DNA of 64,000 bases, taken from Liolophura sinensis. Its lineage: Eukaryota > Mollusca > Polyplacophora > Chitonida > Chitonidae. The stretch covers positions 14,125,504 to 14,189,503 of the forward strand of contig NC_088298.1 in NCBI RefSeq assembly GCF_032854445.1, in the 5' to 3' direction. The notes beneath the pieces were generated by a model. It had not been told where the DNA came from. It did not search any database and saw only the letters and a program-made list of their open reading frames with translations. Shown here piece after piece: positions 35,040-45,529 of this stretch (position 1 is the first letter of the stretch; every line of letters begins with the position of its first letter). Both the position numbers and the translations under genes were made by a program.

Positions 35040-35558
35040 ACTCCTTACAGTGCAGTTTTAGCCATGCTTCCATATACTCCTCAAAGTGCAGTTTTTGGTC
35101 ACATCTCCATATACTCCTGACAGTGCAGTATTTGGTAACCCTTCCAGATATTCCTCACAGTTCAGCACTTGGTAACCCTTCCAGATACTCCTCACAGTGC
35201 AGTTCTTGGTAACCCTTCCATATACTCCTCAAAGTGCAGTAATTGGTAACTCTTCCATATAGTTCTCACAGTGCAGTATTTGGTCACATTTCCTTATACT
35301 CCTCACAGTGCAGTATTTGGTAACACATCCATATACTTCTCACAGTGCAGTATTGGTCACACTTCCATATATTCCTCCCAGCGCAGCATTTGGTCACGCT
35401 TCCATATACTTCTCACAGTGCAGTTTTTGGTCACACTTCCATATACACTCACAGTGCAGTTTTTGGTCAAACTTTCATATACTCCTCACAGCGCAGTATT
35501 TGGTCACATTTCCATATACTCCTCCCAGCGCAGTATTTGGTCACACTTTCATATACTC
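35040..35558 (+). repeat. 37-bp minisatellite
   Basis: About 14 head-to-tail copies of a 37-bp unit: CATATACTCCTCACAGTGCA, GTATTTGGTCACACTTC. Because the unit length is not a multiple of three and lacks stops in most phases, it produces overlapping repetitive open frames (for example 35271-35594) that are not genes. Confidence 0.93.
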
Positions 35559-35560
35559 CT

Positions 35561-35740
35561 GGGGCCTCCGTGGCTCAGTTGGTTAGCGCGCTAGCGCAGC
35601 GTAATGACCCAGGAGTCTCTCACCAATGCGGTCGCCGTGAGTTCAAGTGCAGCTCATGCTGGCTTCCTCTCCGGCCGTATGTGGAAGGCCTGGCAGCAAC
35701 CTGCGGATGGTCGTGGGTTTCCCCCCGGGCTGTGCCCGGT
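35561..35740 (+). repeat. SINE family 1, complete head, 3'-truncated
   Basis: Starts with the full head GGGGCCTCCGTGGCTCAGTT, GGTTAGCGCGCTAGC, then the B-box GTGAGTTCAAGTGC and body to GGGCTGTGCCCGG. It then changes to poly-T, so the shared tail is missing. It begins exactly within a unit of the 37-bp minisatellite. Confidence 0.93.
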
Positions 35741-36369
35741 TTTTTTTAAATATTGGGTAAATGGATGAAGAGGGGAGATAATCATGCTTTGTAAGACATA
35801 CCAACACCTGATAGCTTCCTGTCGTAAAGAGCCAGCTTATTCAGCCAAAACCAGTTGTCGAATTCGAACTTGTAGCCTCCGTGGACAAGGCCTACAATAA
35901 TGGATTGGACGGGAGCGCGCTACATTGGTAGATCGAGGTGTACATCTAACTTAACAAAAGTGCCGTTCTGTCATGTCCACACCGATGTGGATAGTTGGGG
36001 CTATACTGGCAGTTTTTGTACAGAATAAACAGTTAAGCTCCAAACAAGGCACGATGCATTGTCAGGTCAGAATCTTAACTCACAGGCCTACCTGGTAAGG
36101 GAATTTGACTGGATATAGGCCCACGCGGCCTGATTTTACGAAACATACCGGAAACGATATATGTCGAAAAGCCTATTTAAAAAGGCCATAGTTAAACAAA
36201 ATTACACGGTAAGATTTAATGCCTGTCACTCCAATAACTTTTTTTACAAACACGCAGGATTTAAATGGTAGCTTATACTTGAAAGGGCGCAGCCATATGT
36301 CTACTTGGGAATACTGTATGCATGCATGTATAATATTAGGCCTATAACGTAAGTGTGAGCTGACCGGGA
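35741..36369. other. Intergenic DNA, no feature seen
   Basis: Nothing recognised apart from a GAATTCGAACTTGTAGCCTC piece near 35860 that may be an old inverted SINE head. Confidence 0.35.
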
Positions 36370-36455
36370 CGGACCGTGGTCTAGCTAGTGGTACCCATCT
36401 TTCAATCGCTAGGACATAGGCCTTCGAGGCCAAGGTTCAAAACTGGCCTTTTGGT
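36370..36455 (+). repeat. tRNA-like SINE head remnant
   Basis: GTGGTCTAGCTAGTGGTACC resembles an A-box region, and GGCCAAGGTTCAAAACTGGC, about 45 bp later, a B-box. The GGTTCAAAACTGGCC form resembles the head of family 3. The downstream body does not match clearly. Confidence 0.4.
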
Positions 36456-36879
36456 GGAAGATTTCCTCGATCATGTGTTTAAACAAGTCCGCTTTATGTT
36501 TCTCACGGCACAAATTACTTTGGCATCTCGACAATAAACATTTGTTTTATAATCAGGCATCAACATGAATGTTGTATAGCCTATATCATTCATCACAAAT
36601 TCATTATTATTTTTTATTATTTTCTTAATTTTGGTTGGTGTTCTTGGTCGTACTGGTAGGCCTGCTCAAGATCTCGCTTATAAAAAGTGGGGGAAGGGGG
36701 TGTCCAACTATCACAGTACACTAGGCGAGGGTCCAGAGCCAGCCTAGGCCCCGGAAGCTCTTCGAACTCTAGATTGTCCCCAGATGAGATCTCAGCAATT
36801 GGGGGCATCGAGAAATGTGATCTGAAGCCTTTAGAGCCGTAAAAAGTGACGTGATGTTTTAAAAGCTTAATGAGTTATT
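36456..36879. other. Intergenic DNA, no feature seen
   Basis: AT-rich; nothing recognised. A 63-codon minus-strand frame at 36617-36808 matches no family I know. Confidence 0.4.
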
Positions 36880-37121
36880 CATTTATTTGTTTATTTGGTG
36901 TTTTACTCGGTACTCAAGATTATTTTACTGATAGGACAATGGTTAGCATCATGGTGGAAGGAAACTCGGGCGAAAGTGACGACCATCTCCAGGTTGCAGA
37001 GGGTCTTCCCACGTATGGCTGGAGAGGAAGTTTACATGAACTGGACTTGAACTCAAAGCGACTGCATTTGTGAGACTCATGCGGCGCTAGCATGCTAACC
37101 AACTCAGTGACGGTGGTCCCC
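36880..37121 (-). repeat. SINE family 1, nearly full length, diverged
   Basis: Read minus: GGGGACCACCGTCACTGAGT, TGGTTAGCATGCTAGC, B-box TGAGTTCAAGTCCAG, GTGGGAAGACC, the shared tail in altered form (TCAGTAAAATAATCTTGAGT), and AAACACCAAATAAACAAATA. Divergence points to an old copy. Confidence 0.88.
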
Positions 37122-37592
37122 ATTATGTTAATGACCTATATGGGCACGAACGAGAGGTTTAAAGAGTACGATGCCATAAAACTGACATAAAGTCAGTACG
37201 CCGAGTTTAAGAGTCGCGGTTCCAAGTAATATTGTGGCTCTGAGTTTAAAGGTTGACAGCCACAGATGAGTGTCTTTGGCCCAATTTTTTTCACCTTATG
37301 AAAGCCTCCGTAAACCGATCGACAGATAATAAAGAATAAGTTTGAATACTTTCTTACTTCACGTTATGTGTGGAAAACTAGCCCTAAAACGTACAGTAAC
37401 CAAATTCTTGTAATTAGTCAGATGCAGGTATAGATAATAAAAAAATTAATCAGTCATGTTGGCACTCGATCTTATCGATTAAGAAAAAAATGAATTTCTA
37501 GTCATTTTAGTACAATAAATGTGGACAAACTGAAATATTAGACCGAGGCGCTGCCATGGCACTACGGGTGTATACTATTGCCTGCACACATT
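37122..37592. other. Intergenic DNA, no feature seen
   Basis: No gene or repeat recognised before the poly-C tract. Confidence 0.4.
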
Positions 37593-37620
37593 CCCCCCCC
37601 CCCCCCCCCCCCCCCCCCCC
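37593..37620 (+). repeat. Poly-C tract, 28 bp
   Basis: Uninterrupted run of 28 C immediately before a SINE family 2 copy. Its length is likely to vary and be prone to sequencing error. Confidence 0.95.
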
Positions 37621-37623
37621 ACC

Positions 37624-37962
37624 CCATAGCACGATGGTAGAGCATCCGCGTGGGAAAGGTAGATCCAGGGTCAATCCTGGGTCCGGGTCACACCTGAGAC
37701 TTTAAAAGAAGAAGTTGTAGCTTCCTCGCTTGGCGTTCAGCATTAAGGGGATAGTGCAACGACTGGTTAACCCGTATCAGTATAATGGCTCGGGCGGGGG
37801 GTCTCACTTACCTTCGGTAAGGGGTCTCAGTGAAGCAGCACTAGATAAAAGAGCGGCGGGAAATCCGTCGTGCAATAAGGAGGCACATTACACGTACACG
37901 TACACGGAAAAATTGTTAAGTACGACGTTAAACCTCAAGTACTCACTCATTCTCTCACTCAC
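37624..37962 (+). repeat. SINE family 2, full-length copy
   Basis: The reference copy of family 2 here. It has a tRNA-like head with A-box GATGGTAGAGCATCCGCG and B-box AGGGTCAATCCTGGG, then AAGAAGTTGTAGCTTCCTCG, CTTGGCGTTCAGCATTAAGG, GGATAGTGCAACGACTGGTT, CAGTATAATGGCTCGG, and GGAGGCACATTACACGTAC. It ends with AAAAATTGTTAAGTACGACG, TTAAACC, CTCACTCAT. This end is a variant of the tail used by family 1. Confidence 0.88.
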
Positions 37963-38049
37963 CCCTAAGCCATCCGTCCCCACTCCCCTCCCCTACTACT
38001 AACAACGCACAGCCCCACAAACGCCAGTTAGATAAAGGGAGATCACTCT

Positions 38050-38165
38050 CAATCGTACATCCGGTTATGCTTGCCGGCGAGGGTAACAAAAATGGCTACC
38101 TTCCACATGTTTGAAATTTGCAGCCAGTAAAAATCGGTCAGTTTCATCATCACCAGAAGCAATTG
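38050..38165 (+). promoter_or_regulatory. MRPL45 5' leader with a short upstream ORF
   Basis: The leader contains AAAAATGGCT at about 38089-38098, which fits both a YY1-type element and a strong Kozak start. That ATG (38092) opens a 12-codon frame ending in TAA at 38128-38130, upstream of and out of phase with MRPL45. The main ATG (38166) has T at -3 and a weak context. So either this is a genuine uORF, or a one-base indel in the T run near 38117-38119 hides a longer N-terminus. Confidence 0.5.
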
Positions 38166-41084
38166 ATGTTGACATGCAACCGACTGGCACCGAGTGTGTT
38201 ACAGCAACAAAATGCTCCGTCTTCTTCTAAACACTACGACATAAAATGGCGGAAGTTGAGGAGAGAAAAGGTGTTGAAGATTGACTTGCCCGACTTCGAT
38301 GAAAGAAGACGTGAGGAAAAGATGACACCAGATGAAATGCGCCTAAAGATGAAGAAAGATGGTAGACTTCCCCCTCGGAACTTCATGGAGAGACCACTGA
38401 ATATTGCTTCAACGGGCAAGTTTGTTGCGTAGTGAATGTGGAATTTGCTTGAAGCAATGCTTCCTTTTTCTTTCTTTCTTTTTTTTTTTTTTTTTGGCTA
38501 AACCAGATAAGACTTATTTAAAGATTCTGAAATTCCTTGTAACAATATTGTACAATAATGATACGATGAAAGTCAGAATAGTCTAGATGGACTAGTAATG
38601 CTAATGATCACTCACTATCACTATCATTGGCATATGTTTTCCATTGACCACACTGAACAGGACTTTGAAACATGGAAAAAAGTAGTGCTGTGTAAAAAAA
38701 TATCAGAAATTATAAAAATCGCGAATGCTGCCTGGTTCAATGCCCGAAGTTTGTCATTGCGCCAGTCAGATTAGGCAAGGCGTCGCTGCAACAGTACTCC
38801 ATGTGAAGCAGAGATACTGAGGGAGCCAGCCACCTAATCACATTTTCACCACTTTCGCCGCTATACCTCGTTAGAAACCAAATACCTCTCACTTGCCCAC
38901 CTGAACAGGTCACCGGCCACCTGTTGTAATCATTACAATTCACGTATCGCCAGATTCTATGTGATAGTGGACGCGTACCTTGTCGTTTTTGCAGTTGGTG
39001 CATCCTGTACTGCGTACCTTGATTTGTGAGAGTGACAACATGGTGGCCGCTGACCTATCCAGATGAGCGAGTGGGAGATATATCGTTTCTGCCAAAGTAT
39101 AGCGGCAATGTGGTGAAAATGTCATTAGGCGGTGGGCTTCCTCAGTGCTTCTGCTTCACGCAGAGCGTTGTTGTAGCGACGCTTTACCTAAATTGAACCG
39201 TGTGGGGACAAACTTTGGGCTTTGAATCGGGTAGCATTTGCGAAGATGGTATGTGCGTTAGTTGAGTGACCATTGGAGCTGTTGTGGCTGGGGAGGAAGA
39301 GTGTGTGGGTGGGGGGTCGGGGGCCTATTAGTTAGTGTCCTAGCGCAGCACAATGAGCCAGGAGCATCTCGCCAGTGCGATTCCTGTGAGTTCATGTCCA
39401 GTTCAAGCTGGCTTCCTCTCCGGTCATGTGCAGAAAGATCTGTGAAGTTCCAGCAGATGGTTATGGATTTCCCCAGGGCACTGCTCGTTTTCCTCCCATC
39501 TTGATGCTGGCAACTGTCGTAGAAGTCAAATTTTCTTGAGGATGGTGTAAAATTTCAATTGAATAAATAAATTTAAAGGCCTTTTCCAGAAATTTGTGGC
39601 AGAAAACATTTGTCATTCAAATCAAATTTTCTGAGTTTACAAGGAATAGCTCAGATTATTGTATTTCAGACTCTTACCTTTACCACTAGCAGCCTTAAAT
39701 GGGTTGTAAAGTTTGAAGTTAAGAACTTTATTACCAATTTGAACAGTAAAACATGTGTAGACGAGGCTGATATTGTGTGAAAGGTAATTATGTCAGGGCT
39801 ATTTTAAAACAATAGCAAATCTGTTGGATTGATATATTGCCCCAAAATCTCAAGTATGACCTATTTAAACCTTGAACACAGTTTCTGACGTTTGCGGGGC
39901 CTCCGTGGCTTAGTTGATTAGCACGCTAGCGCAGCGTAATGACCCAGGAATCTTTCACCAATGCGGTCGCTGTGAGTTCAAGTGCAGCTCATTCTGGCTT
40001 CCTCTCCGGCCGTATGTGAGAAGGTCTGCAGCAACCTGCGGATGGTCGTGGGTTTTCTCCGGGCTGTACCCGGTTTCCACCCCACCATAATGCTGGCCCG
40101 CCGTCGTATAAGTGAAATATTCTTGAGTACGGCGTAAAACACCAATCAAAAAAAAAAAAAATCTGACGATTGCTAAATGTATAAAATTGTTGAAACCAGA
40201 CCTAAAGTTTCAGTTTAACTGAACTAAATTAACTCTTGTCCACACATATTTTGAAATAAGAATGTTTGAAGAGCACACATTTATTAGCCTTCATGTTAAA
40301 TTACAAAGGTTTACCTGTGCTGCTTTTTATTTATTTTTTTATTTTCTTACAGCATTTTGATATATTCTGTGCTTGTCTCATCTTAGGTGGGTTGTTCGAA
40401 CAGTATGTACCACCAGAGGGGGATGGAAAATCTTCAGCAATATCGAAGGATGGAGCAAAACAGCGATTAACAGAATTGGAGAAGCGTGGGAAATCTTACA
40501 TGGAGCTGAGGAAAATTAGAAAGTACGAGGAAAATTTTGATACCAAAGAATTTGCACAGCAAGCTCAGCTGATATATATTGAGGCCCATAAGTTGATGGA
40601 GGATGTCAAAAAGAATGAAGATGAACTTCATGATCGCATTACTGAACATGCTTACCCACAAATGATGTTTGGCTTGGAGCTGAAATCCCTGCGTTGGAAC
40701 TTCATAGAATCATTGGAACCACCGAGAGTAGTCCACATCCGCACCACAGAACTTATGGGGAAAGAAAATCTGTATGCACAAGTGACTGTTCGCATGCACA
40801 CAAAACAAACGCTAGCAATCTATGACCGATTTGGTAGGCTGATGTTCGGCAGTGAAGCTGTAGTAAAGGACATCTTGGAATATGTTGTTTTCGAGAAGCA
40901 TATTGTGAATGAGTATGGATTGTGGCGAATCCACGGTAAAATAGTTCCTGATTGGATGCCTCCACGGGAACCTCTGATCAAGTCCTACCGAAAGCCGGCA
41001 ATTGAACCAGTGCAGGAAGACGAACCTAAATCTGAAGTAGTAGAGGTTGAGGAAACGACACAGCCTAATCTAGCAACTGCATAA
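38166..41084 (+). CDS. MRPL45: Mitochondrial large ribosomal subunit protein mL45
   Basis: mL45 is part of the mitochondrial 39S subunit near the polypeptide exit, where it helps anchor the ribosome to the inner membrane; this role is known from the family. The CDS is 38166-38415 joined to 40387-41084, giving 315 residues against about 306 in human. Residues 1-35 are basic and low in acidic residues, as in a mitochondrial presequence. The junction is ASTG/GLFEQYVPPEGDG, matching the conserved family block. The Tim44-like domain covers roughly residues 120-270, with RWNFIESLEPPRVV, TVRMHTKQTLAIYDRFGRLM, EYVVFEKHIVNEYG and WRIHGKIVPDW. The C-terminus is acidic. The intron (38416-40386) begins GCAAGT and ends TTAG, so it is a GC-AG intron in phase 1. 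An AATAAA overlaps the stop region. It is a single gene with no partner nearby. Confidence 0.95.
38416..39318 (+). other. Left part of the MRPL45 intron
   Basis: Intron sequence with a poly-T near 38481-38496. A minus-strand open stretch at 38737-39003 has no recognised domain. Nothing else seen. Confidence 0.6.
39319..39574 (+). repeat. Diverged SINE family 1 in the MRPL45 intron
   Basis: GGGCCTATTAGTTAGTGTCC, TAGCGCAGCACAATGAGCCA, GTGAGTTCATGTCCAG, CTGGCTTCCTCTCCGG, CTGGCAACTGTCGTAGAAGT and TTCTTGAGGATGGTGT follow the family 1 order, ending GAATAAATAAAT. It carries many substitutions, so it is an older copy than the next one. Confidence 0.88.
39575..39895 (+). other. Middle part of the MRPL45 intron
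   Basis: Unique AT-rich intron sequence between two SINEs; nothing else recognised. Confidence 0.6.
39896..40161 (+). repeat. SINE family 1, full length, in the MRPL45 intron
   Basis: The best complete copy: head GGGGCCTCCGTGGCTTAGTT, B-box GTGAGTTCAAGTGCAG, body, tail GTCGTATAAGTGAAATATTC and TTGAGTACGGCGTAAAACAC, then poly-A. A 12-bp duplication with one mismatch flanks it: TCTGACGTTTGC at 39884-39895 and TCTGACGATTGC at 40162-40173. It lies about 225 bp before the second exon, in the sense orientation. Confidence 0.95.
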
Positions 41085-41327
41085 TAAAAAATAGCATGGG
41101 ACTTGTCTTCTGCTTACAGGAGGTTTCATAACCGGTCTAGTTGTTTTATTAAGGAAAAAAAAAAGGTTGAGCAAGGAAGGCCTGCTCGTTTGTTGCTTAG
41201 GCTCAGTAATGATGTGTGAAATTGCATAAAATCATTCGTCTCACCTAGTATAGCTGCCAGCCTTGTTTCTTTCATTTATTAACATAAACCTGAAGAATAT
41301 TTCATTTACAGAGGGTGTCGGAATCTC

Positions 41328-41575
41328 TGTGGGCCTAGTGGTTAGCATGCAGACGCAAGCACGACCCAGGGGCCTCTCACCAATGTGTTGCTGTGTTCAA
41401 GTGCAGCTCATGCCGGTCATCTGGGTGAAGGCCTTCAACAAATGCAGATGACCATGGGTTTCTCCAGGGCTCTGCCCAGTTTGCTCCCAACATAATGCTG
41501 GTTGTCGACATAAGTGAAATATTCTTGAGTACCATATGTAACTCCAATGAAATAAATAAATAAATAAATAAATAT
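41328..41575 (+). repeat. Diverged SINE family 1 downstream of MRPL45
   Basis: GGGCCTAGTGGTTAGCATGC, GACCCAGGGGCCTCTCACCA, TTCAAGTGCAGCTCATGCCG, CATAATGCTGGTTGTCGACA, TAAGTGAAATATTCTTGAGT, then six TAAA units. A small further tail fragment (GAGTGAAAAATTCTTGATCA) follows near 41666-41690. Confidence 0.88.
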
Positions 41576-41701
41576 GGCAGGAGTCAGTGTTTTTTGTAGA
41601 AGAAGAAAAAGCATCTTTGTTCAATCCCATATTCAATCAATCCATAAAACTGACTGTCATTGTATGAGTGAAAAATTCTTGATCATGATGTGAAACAATA
41701 A

Positions 41702-41975
41702 TTATTTATTTATTTATTTATTTGATTGGTGTTTTACGCTGTACTGAAAAATTTTCACTTATACGATGGCGGCCAGCATTATGGTGGGAGGAGGAAACGG
41801 GGCAGAGCCCAGTGGGGCCCACGACCATCCGCAGGTTACAGGCAGACCTTTCCACGTAAGGCCGCAGAGAAAGCCAGCATAAGCTGGATTTGAACTCCAC
41901 GGCGACCACATTGATGAGATGCTCCTGGGTCATTACACTCCGCTAGCGCACTAACCAACTGAGCCACAGAGGCCC
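41702..41975 (-). repeat. SINE family 1, full length, inverted
   Basis: Read minus, from GAGGGCCTCTGTGGCTCAGT and TGGTTAGTGCGCTAGCGGAG, through B-box GGAGTTCAAATCCAGC and body, to the shared tail and a TAAA-rich end. It faces the copy at 41328, so the two form a loose inverted pair just downstream of MRPL45. Confidence 0.93.
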
Positions 41976-42298
41976 TCCTTTCATGAAATACATGTTTATT
42001 GAAATGCTTTATTTGCGAAAGATAGGAAAAGATGGGCAACTTACAGGGAAGCGCTATGTTGTCGCATCGGGGAAATCTTCTTGTCATGATGACAAAGTTC
42101 TCTCCCCTTGTCTGTTGAGTTTAAAATCAATGTGGAATGGCTTTGTTTTGTGTATAGCAAGTTTGATCAGAGCCGTTTGGAATGTATTGGAAAGAAACCC
42201 AAAACTTACTGTATGCAAATCAGCTCCAGTCTTGGAGAAACAAGACAGAGGGCTAAATGCAAATTAGTTCCAATCTTGTGACGGACACGATTGCACAC

Positions 42299-42556
42299 CT
42301 AATAGAGCGTCTGCTTCGGGAGAAGGTCACACCTATCGCCTCAAAAGAGGAAGTTGTAACTTCCTGGCTTGGCGTTCAGCATTAAGGGGATAGTGCAACG
42401 AGTGGTTGATTCGTGTCAGTATAATGGTTCAGGCAGGGCAGCTTACTTTGCTTCGGTAAGTCGTGTCAGTGATGCAGAACTAGATGAAAGAGCTGTGGAT
42501 ATCCGTCCCGCAACAAGGAGGCACATTACATGCACTCTAAGGATTCCCTCGTCATT
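42299..42556 (+). repeat. SINE family 2, 3'-truncated
   Basis: AATAGAGCGTCTGCTTCGGG, GAGGAAGTTGTAACTTCCTG, GCTTGGCGTTCAGCATTAAG, GGGATAGTGCAACGAGTGGT, CAAGGAGGCACATTACATGC, then ACTCTAAGGATTCCCTCGTC. It ends before the shared tail. The 20-base-scale match to the 37624 copy is clear. Confidence 0.88.
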
Positions 42557-42900
42557 TGCCGAAATCCTATGTTTGTACTTCAAGTTTGTAAATTTGACGA
42601 TATGGGTTTTCATGTGCTCACTTGACATTGAACCATAGCGTCCAACAAGAAAAAAAATAAAATAAAATAAACTGCATGTGGCACTGTTTATTTCAGAATT
42701 CGCAGGATTACAAAGTTGTCGCCCCTTAAAGAATTAGCGGTATTAGCCAAAGTACGCCCCTTAGACTGGTATAGACGTTTTCGGTCGATGTATGAGAATT
42801 TAATATTTTTTTCTAAAGTTGATCTACCGTAATTACATACTTGTACACTGACACTTTTATTCTCAGGATCACATCTTCAAAGTTTTGTGAAAACAAGCCA

Positions 42901-43165
42901 ATATTTATTTATTTGATTCACGCCATTCTCAATGGCGAGTAAACCATCGATCTTAGTGTAGTTGCTGACGAACTTTGCAATGCTGATGTGTACACCATAT
43001 TGATGGTCTTCAAGGGACATCTGATTGTGCAAATAGCCCCACGAGTGTCGTGAGCAGCTTATTCTTACCAAAGCCCCACAAGCAGAGAGATTTTGAGAAT
43101 TTACGGCTCCCCTGTTCAAGGCCGGTTTTGAACTCCCACCGCGTGTCACAGGGCTATGGCAAGTA
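42901..43165 (-). repeat. SINE family 3, long copy
   Basis: Read minus: a head with B-box-like GGGAGTTCAAAACCGGCC, then GAAGACCATCAATATGGTGT, ACACATCAGCATTGCAAAGT, TCGTCAGCAACTACACTAAG, ATCGATGGTTTACTCGCC, ending AATCAAATAAATAAATAT. The core matches the copies at 11959 and 57005. The open frame on the minus strand here is this repeat. Confidence 0.75.
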
Positions 43166-43782
43166 GTTCGCGCAGTAGTCAGGTAAAGTCGGGGGACCAT
43201 TCAGTGGGTTCGATGTCAGTTCAATTGCACCCTGATACTGGGTAGGTAGTGTCCTCTTTTCTGTCCATGACCTTTTACTTCAGTGAGGCAGCACGTTGCA
43301 TATATCATGTGTATACATGCTATAAAGCTGTTGATAAGAACTGTGCACAATTTTTGTCAGTGAAATTTTCAGGTTTGTGTTTTGTTTTGTGACTGCCAGA
43401 CTTCCGGTCTTTAATATAGTTTGTGAATGATGGTTATCGTGGAAACCATGAATCATAAACACGGACGCGTGTATAAGTTCCTACAGAAATGTTTTTTTTT
43501 TCATGGAATTCTGTGTGACAGCACCGAGAAACACAACTGTTAACATTTAGAGACATCAGTGTCTGTTTAACCTTATAATTTTTTTTTTTTAATTAAACGA
43601 AAAGTGGGCAGGCTCATGGATGGATAAGAATCCTTTGCCAGGTTCTGAGCATAGCTCCTGACTCCTGCTGCAGCCACTCCAGAGAGAGCTGGATACAAAC
43701 GCGCCACTTCATTAGCCATTGGTTCTTTGGCCGGCTGCGATGTGAACAACGCATTAGCGCACTGGACCAACAAGAGCCCCCA
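43166..43782. other. Intergenic DNA, no feature seen
   Basis: Short poly-T runs near 43493 and 43580; no gene or repeat recognised. Confidence 0.4.
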
Positions 43783-44030
43783 GTTTATTTATTTGATTTG
43801 TGTTGTATGCCGCACTCAAGAATACATGTATTTCGCTTATACGGAGGCGGCCAGCATTTTGGTGGAAGGAAACTGGACAGAAGCAGGGAGAAACACACGT
43901 CCATCTGCATGCTGCTGACAGATCTGAGAGGAGAGGATGCCTGCGAGAGCTGGAATCGAACAGCGATAGTACTGGTGAGAGGATTCTTGGTCATTGCGCT
44001 GCGCTGGCACGCTTTGAGCACCTCGTTCAC
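43783..44030 (-). repeat. SINE family 1, diverged, inverted
   Basis: Read minus, the head is degenerate; the body has CCAGCTCTCGCAGGCATCC and the tail GCCGCCTCCGTATAAGCGAA, then a CTTGAGTGCGGCATACAACA end and AAATCAAATAAATAAA. A short CATGTA insertion interrupts the tail. Confidence 0.85.
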
Positions 44031-44995
44031 GTTGGCACCGAGTCCCTAATGCCTTATAAGCTTATACTAAACTGCAGCTCTCAGTTCTCAATTCAGCTCA
44101 GTGGTAAAATTTCGCTTTTGAATTTTTTTCGTCTTGATATATATTTTTTTTTTCATGTATAGCGCGTGGAATGAATATAGATGAGATGTCTTAGGAGTGG
44201 AGATTTCGCGTTTGATGTCTGATCCAAATTAATTTCTTTTTAATATTTCATTATTATTGATCTTTTGTTGAATAAGGATCAATCAATCAAACTGACGGGA
44301 TGAAGTAATCTTTGGTTACGGAATCCTCAGATGTGCTGTAAGCAGTTCTAAGTCGCGAGGACCCGTAGAAAGCCACGGCAGCTTTCTTTGTGAGCCAAAC
44401 GGATGTTATATTCATTATGGCTTTGATAGAAAAAAGAAACACATCAGTAATCACTAGGCTTTATTTTTTTTGTGTGTTTGCGAACCATAGCTAGGCGGGA
44501 GTTATTATCGATTGTATCATAGCAGCTTATATAAATTAAAATTATATTTGGAACGAAAGGATTTTGTATGAGAGGGGGCCATTGCTGACTCAATCACCTC
44601 AAAGCGTCGCAGGATCGAATCCAGCTCTCGCTGAGTGGTCTGACACTTTTCTTTCTTTTTATTACTTTTTTTTTTTGCCTGTTGATCAGTGCCATGTACT
44701 ATTTTTTTTTGGACTTATATGCGTTGATTATGTATATCATTATAAGTGGAAGAAACCAAAGTAAACCACCTACCTCAGGGGAGTTATACAAGAGAACTTG
44801 TTCACGTGCTCACGTGTGAAATACTCAGACCAACAAAAAAAGTCTTCAGCGAACTCCATGTAACAGTACACGAGAGTACCGTCGACCTCTAAATCCACAA
44901 GAATGGATGCAGATTACAAATGTATGTATCTACGTATGTAAGTATGTATGTTTGGATTTTTACGTCGTTCAGTTTTCAATCATATAACGACGAGG
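44031..44995. other. Intergenic DNA with a SINE head fragment
   Basis: CAGGATCGAATCCAGCTCTC near 44612-44631 is a B-box-like SINE head fragment. Otherwise A/T runs and unique sequence. Confidence 0.4.
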
Positions 44996-44996
44996 G

Positions 44997-45080
<84 letters not shown>

Positions 45081-45090
45081 TATATATATG
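44996..45090 (+). repeat. Compound GT/AT microsatellite
   Basis: About 11 GT units followed by about 35 AT/TA units with one interruption near 45073. Likely polymorphic. Confidence 0.97.
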
Positions 45091-45151
45091 TCACCCCATC
45101 CAATCACTTTATACTGACACCAGTCCTGTTTGCTTGCTCTAACCTTTCAGT

Positions 45152-45240
45152 GCTGAGCGGCTAGCGTGGCAGCGACAAGTTCCATTTTTCATGTCTTTGG
45201 TATGACCCGACCCGAGTTCGATCCCACGTCTATATACTTG
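45152..45240 (+). repeat. tRNA-like SINE head
   Basis: GTGCTGAGCGGCTAGCGTGG resembles an A-box region and CCCGAGTTCGATCCCACG a strong B-box, about 50 bp apart. There is no acceptor-stem pairing, so it is not a functional tRNA gene. Confidence 0.5.
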
Positions 45241-45255
45241 CAAAGCAGGGTATAA

Positions 45256-45529
45256 TTATTTATTTATTTATTTATTTGATTGGTGTTTTACGTCGTACTC
45301 AAGAATATTTCACTTATACGACGGCGGCCAGCATTATAGTGGGAAGAAACCGCGCAGAACCTGGGGAAAACCCACGACCATCCTCAGGTTGCTGCCAGAC
45401 CTTCCCACGTACGGCCGGAGAAGAAGCCAGCATGAGCTGGACTTGAACTCACAGCCACCGCATTGGTGAGGGACTCCTGGGTCATTACGCTGTGTTAGCG
45501 CTCTAACCAACTGAGAACACGGAGGCCCC
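45256..45529 (-). repeat. SINE family 1, full length, inverted
   Basis: Read minus: GGGGCCTCCGTGTTCTCAGT, TGGTTAGAGCGC, GCAGCGTAATGACCCAG-like head, B-box GTGAGTTCAAGTCCAG, GCTGGCCGCCGTCGTATAAG, the shared tail and ACACCAATCAAATAAATAAA. Few substitutions, so relatively young. Confidence 0.95.

Noticed and set aside
35271-35749. Overlapping open frames of 92-134 codons
   Set aside because: They are the 37-bp minisatellite and the following SINE, not a gene.
44996-45117. Tyr-Ile repeat open frames
   Set aside because: They are the TA microsatellite translated.
45152-45240. Possible tRNA gene
   Set aside because: Only the promoter boxes match; the cloverleaf cannot be closed.
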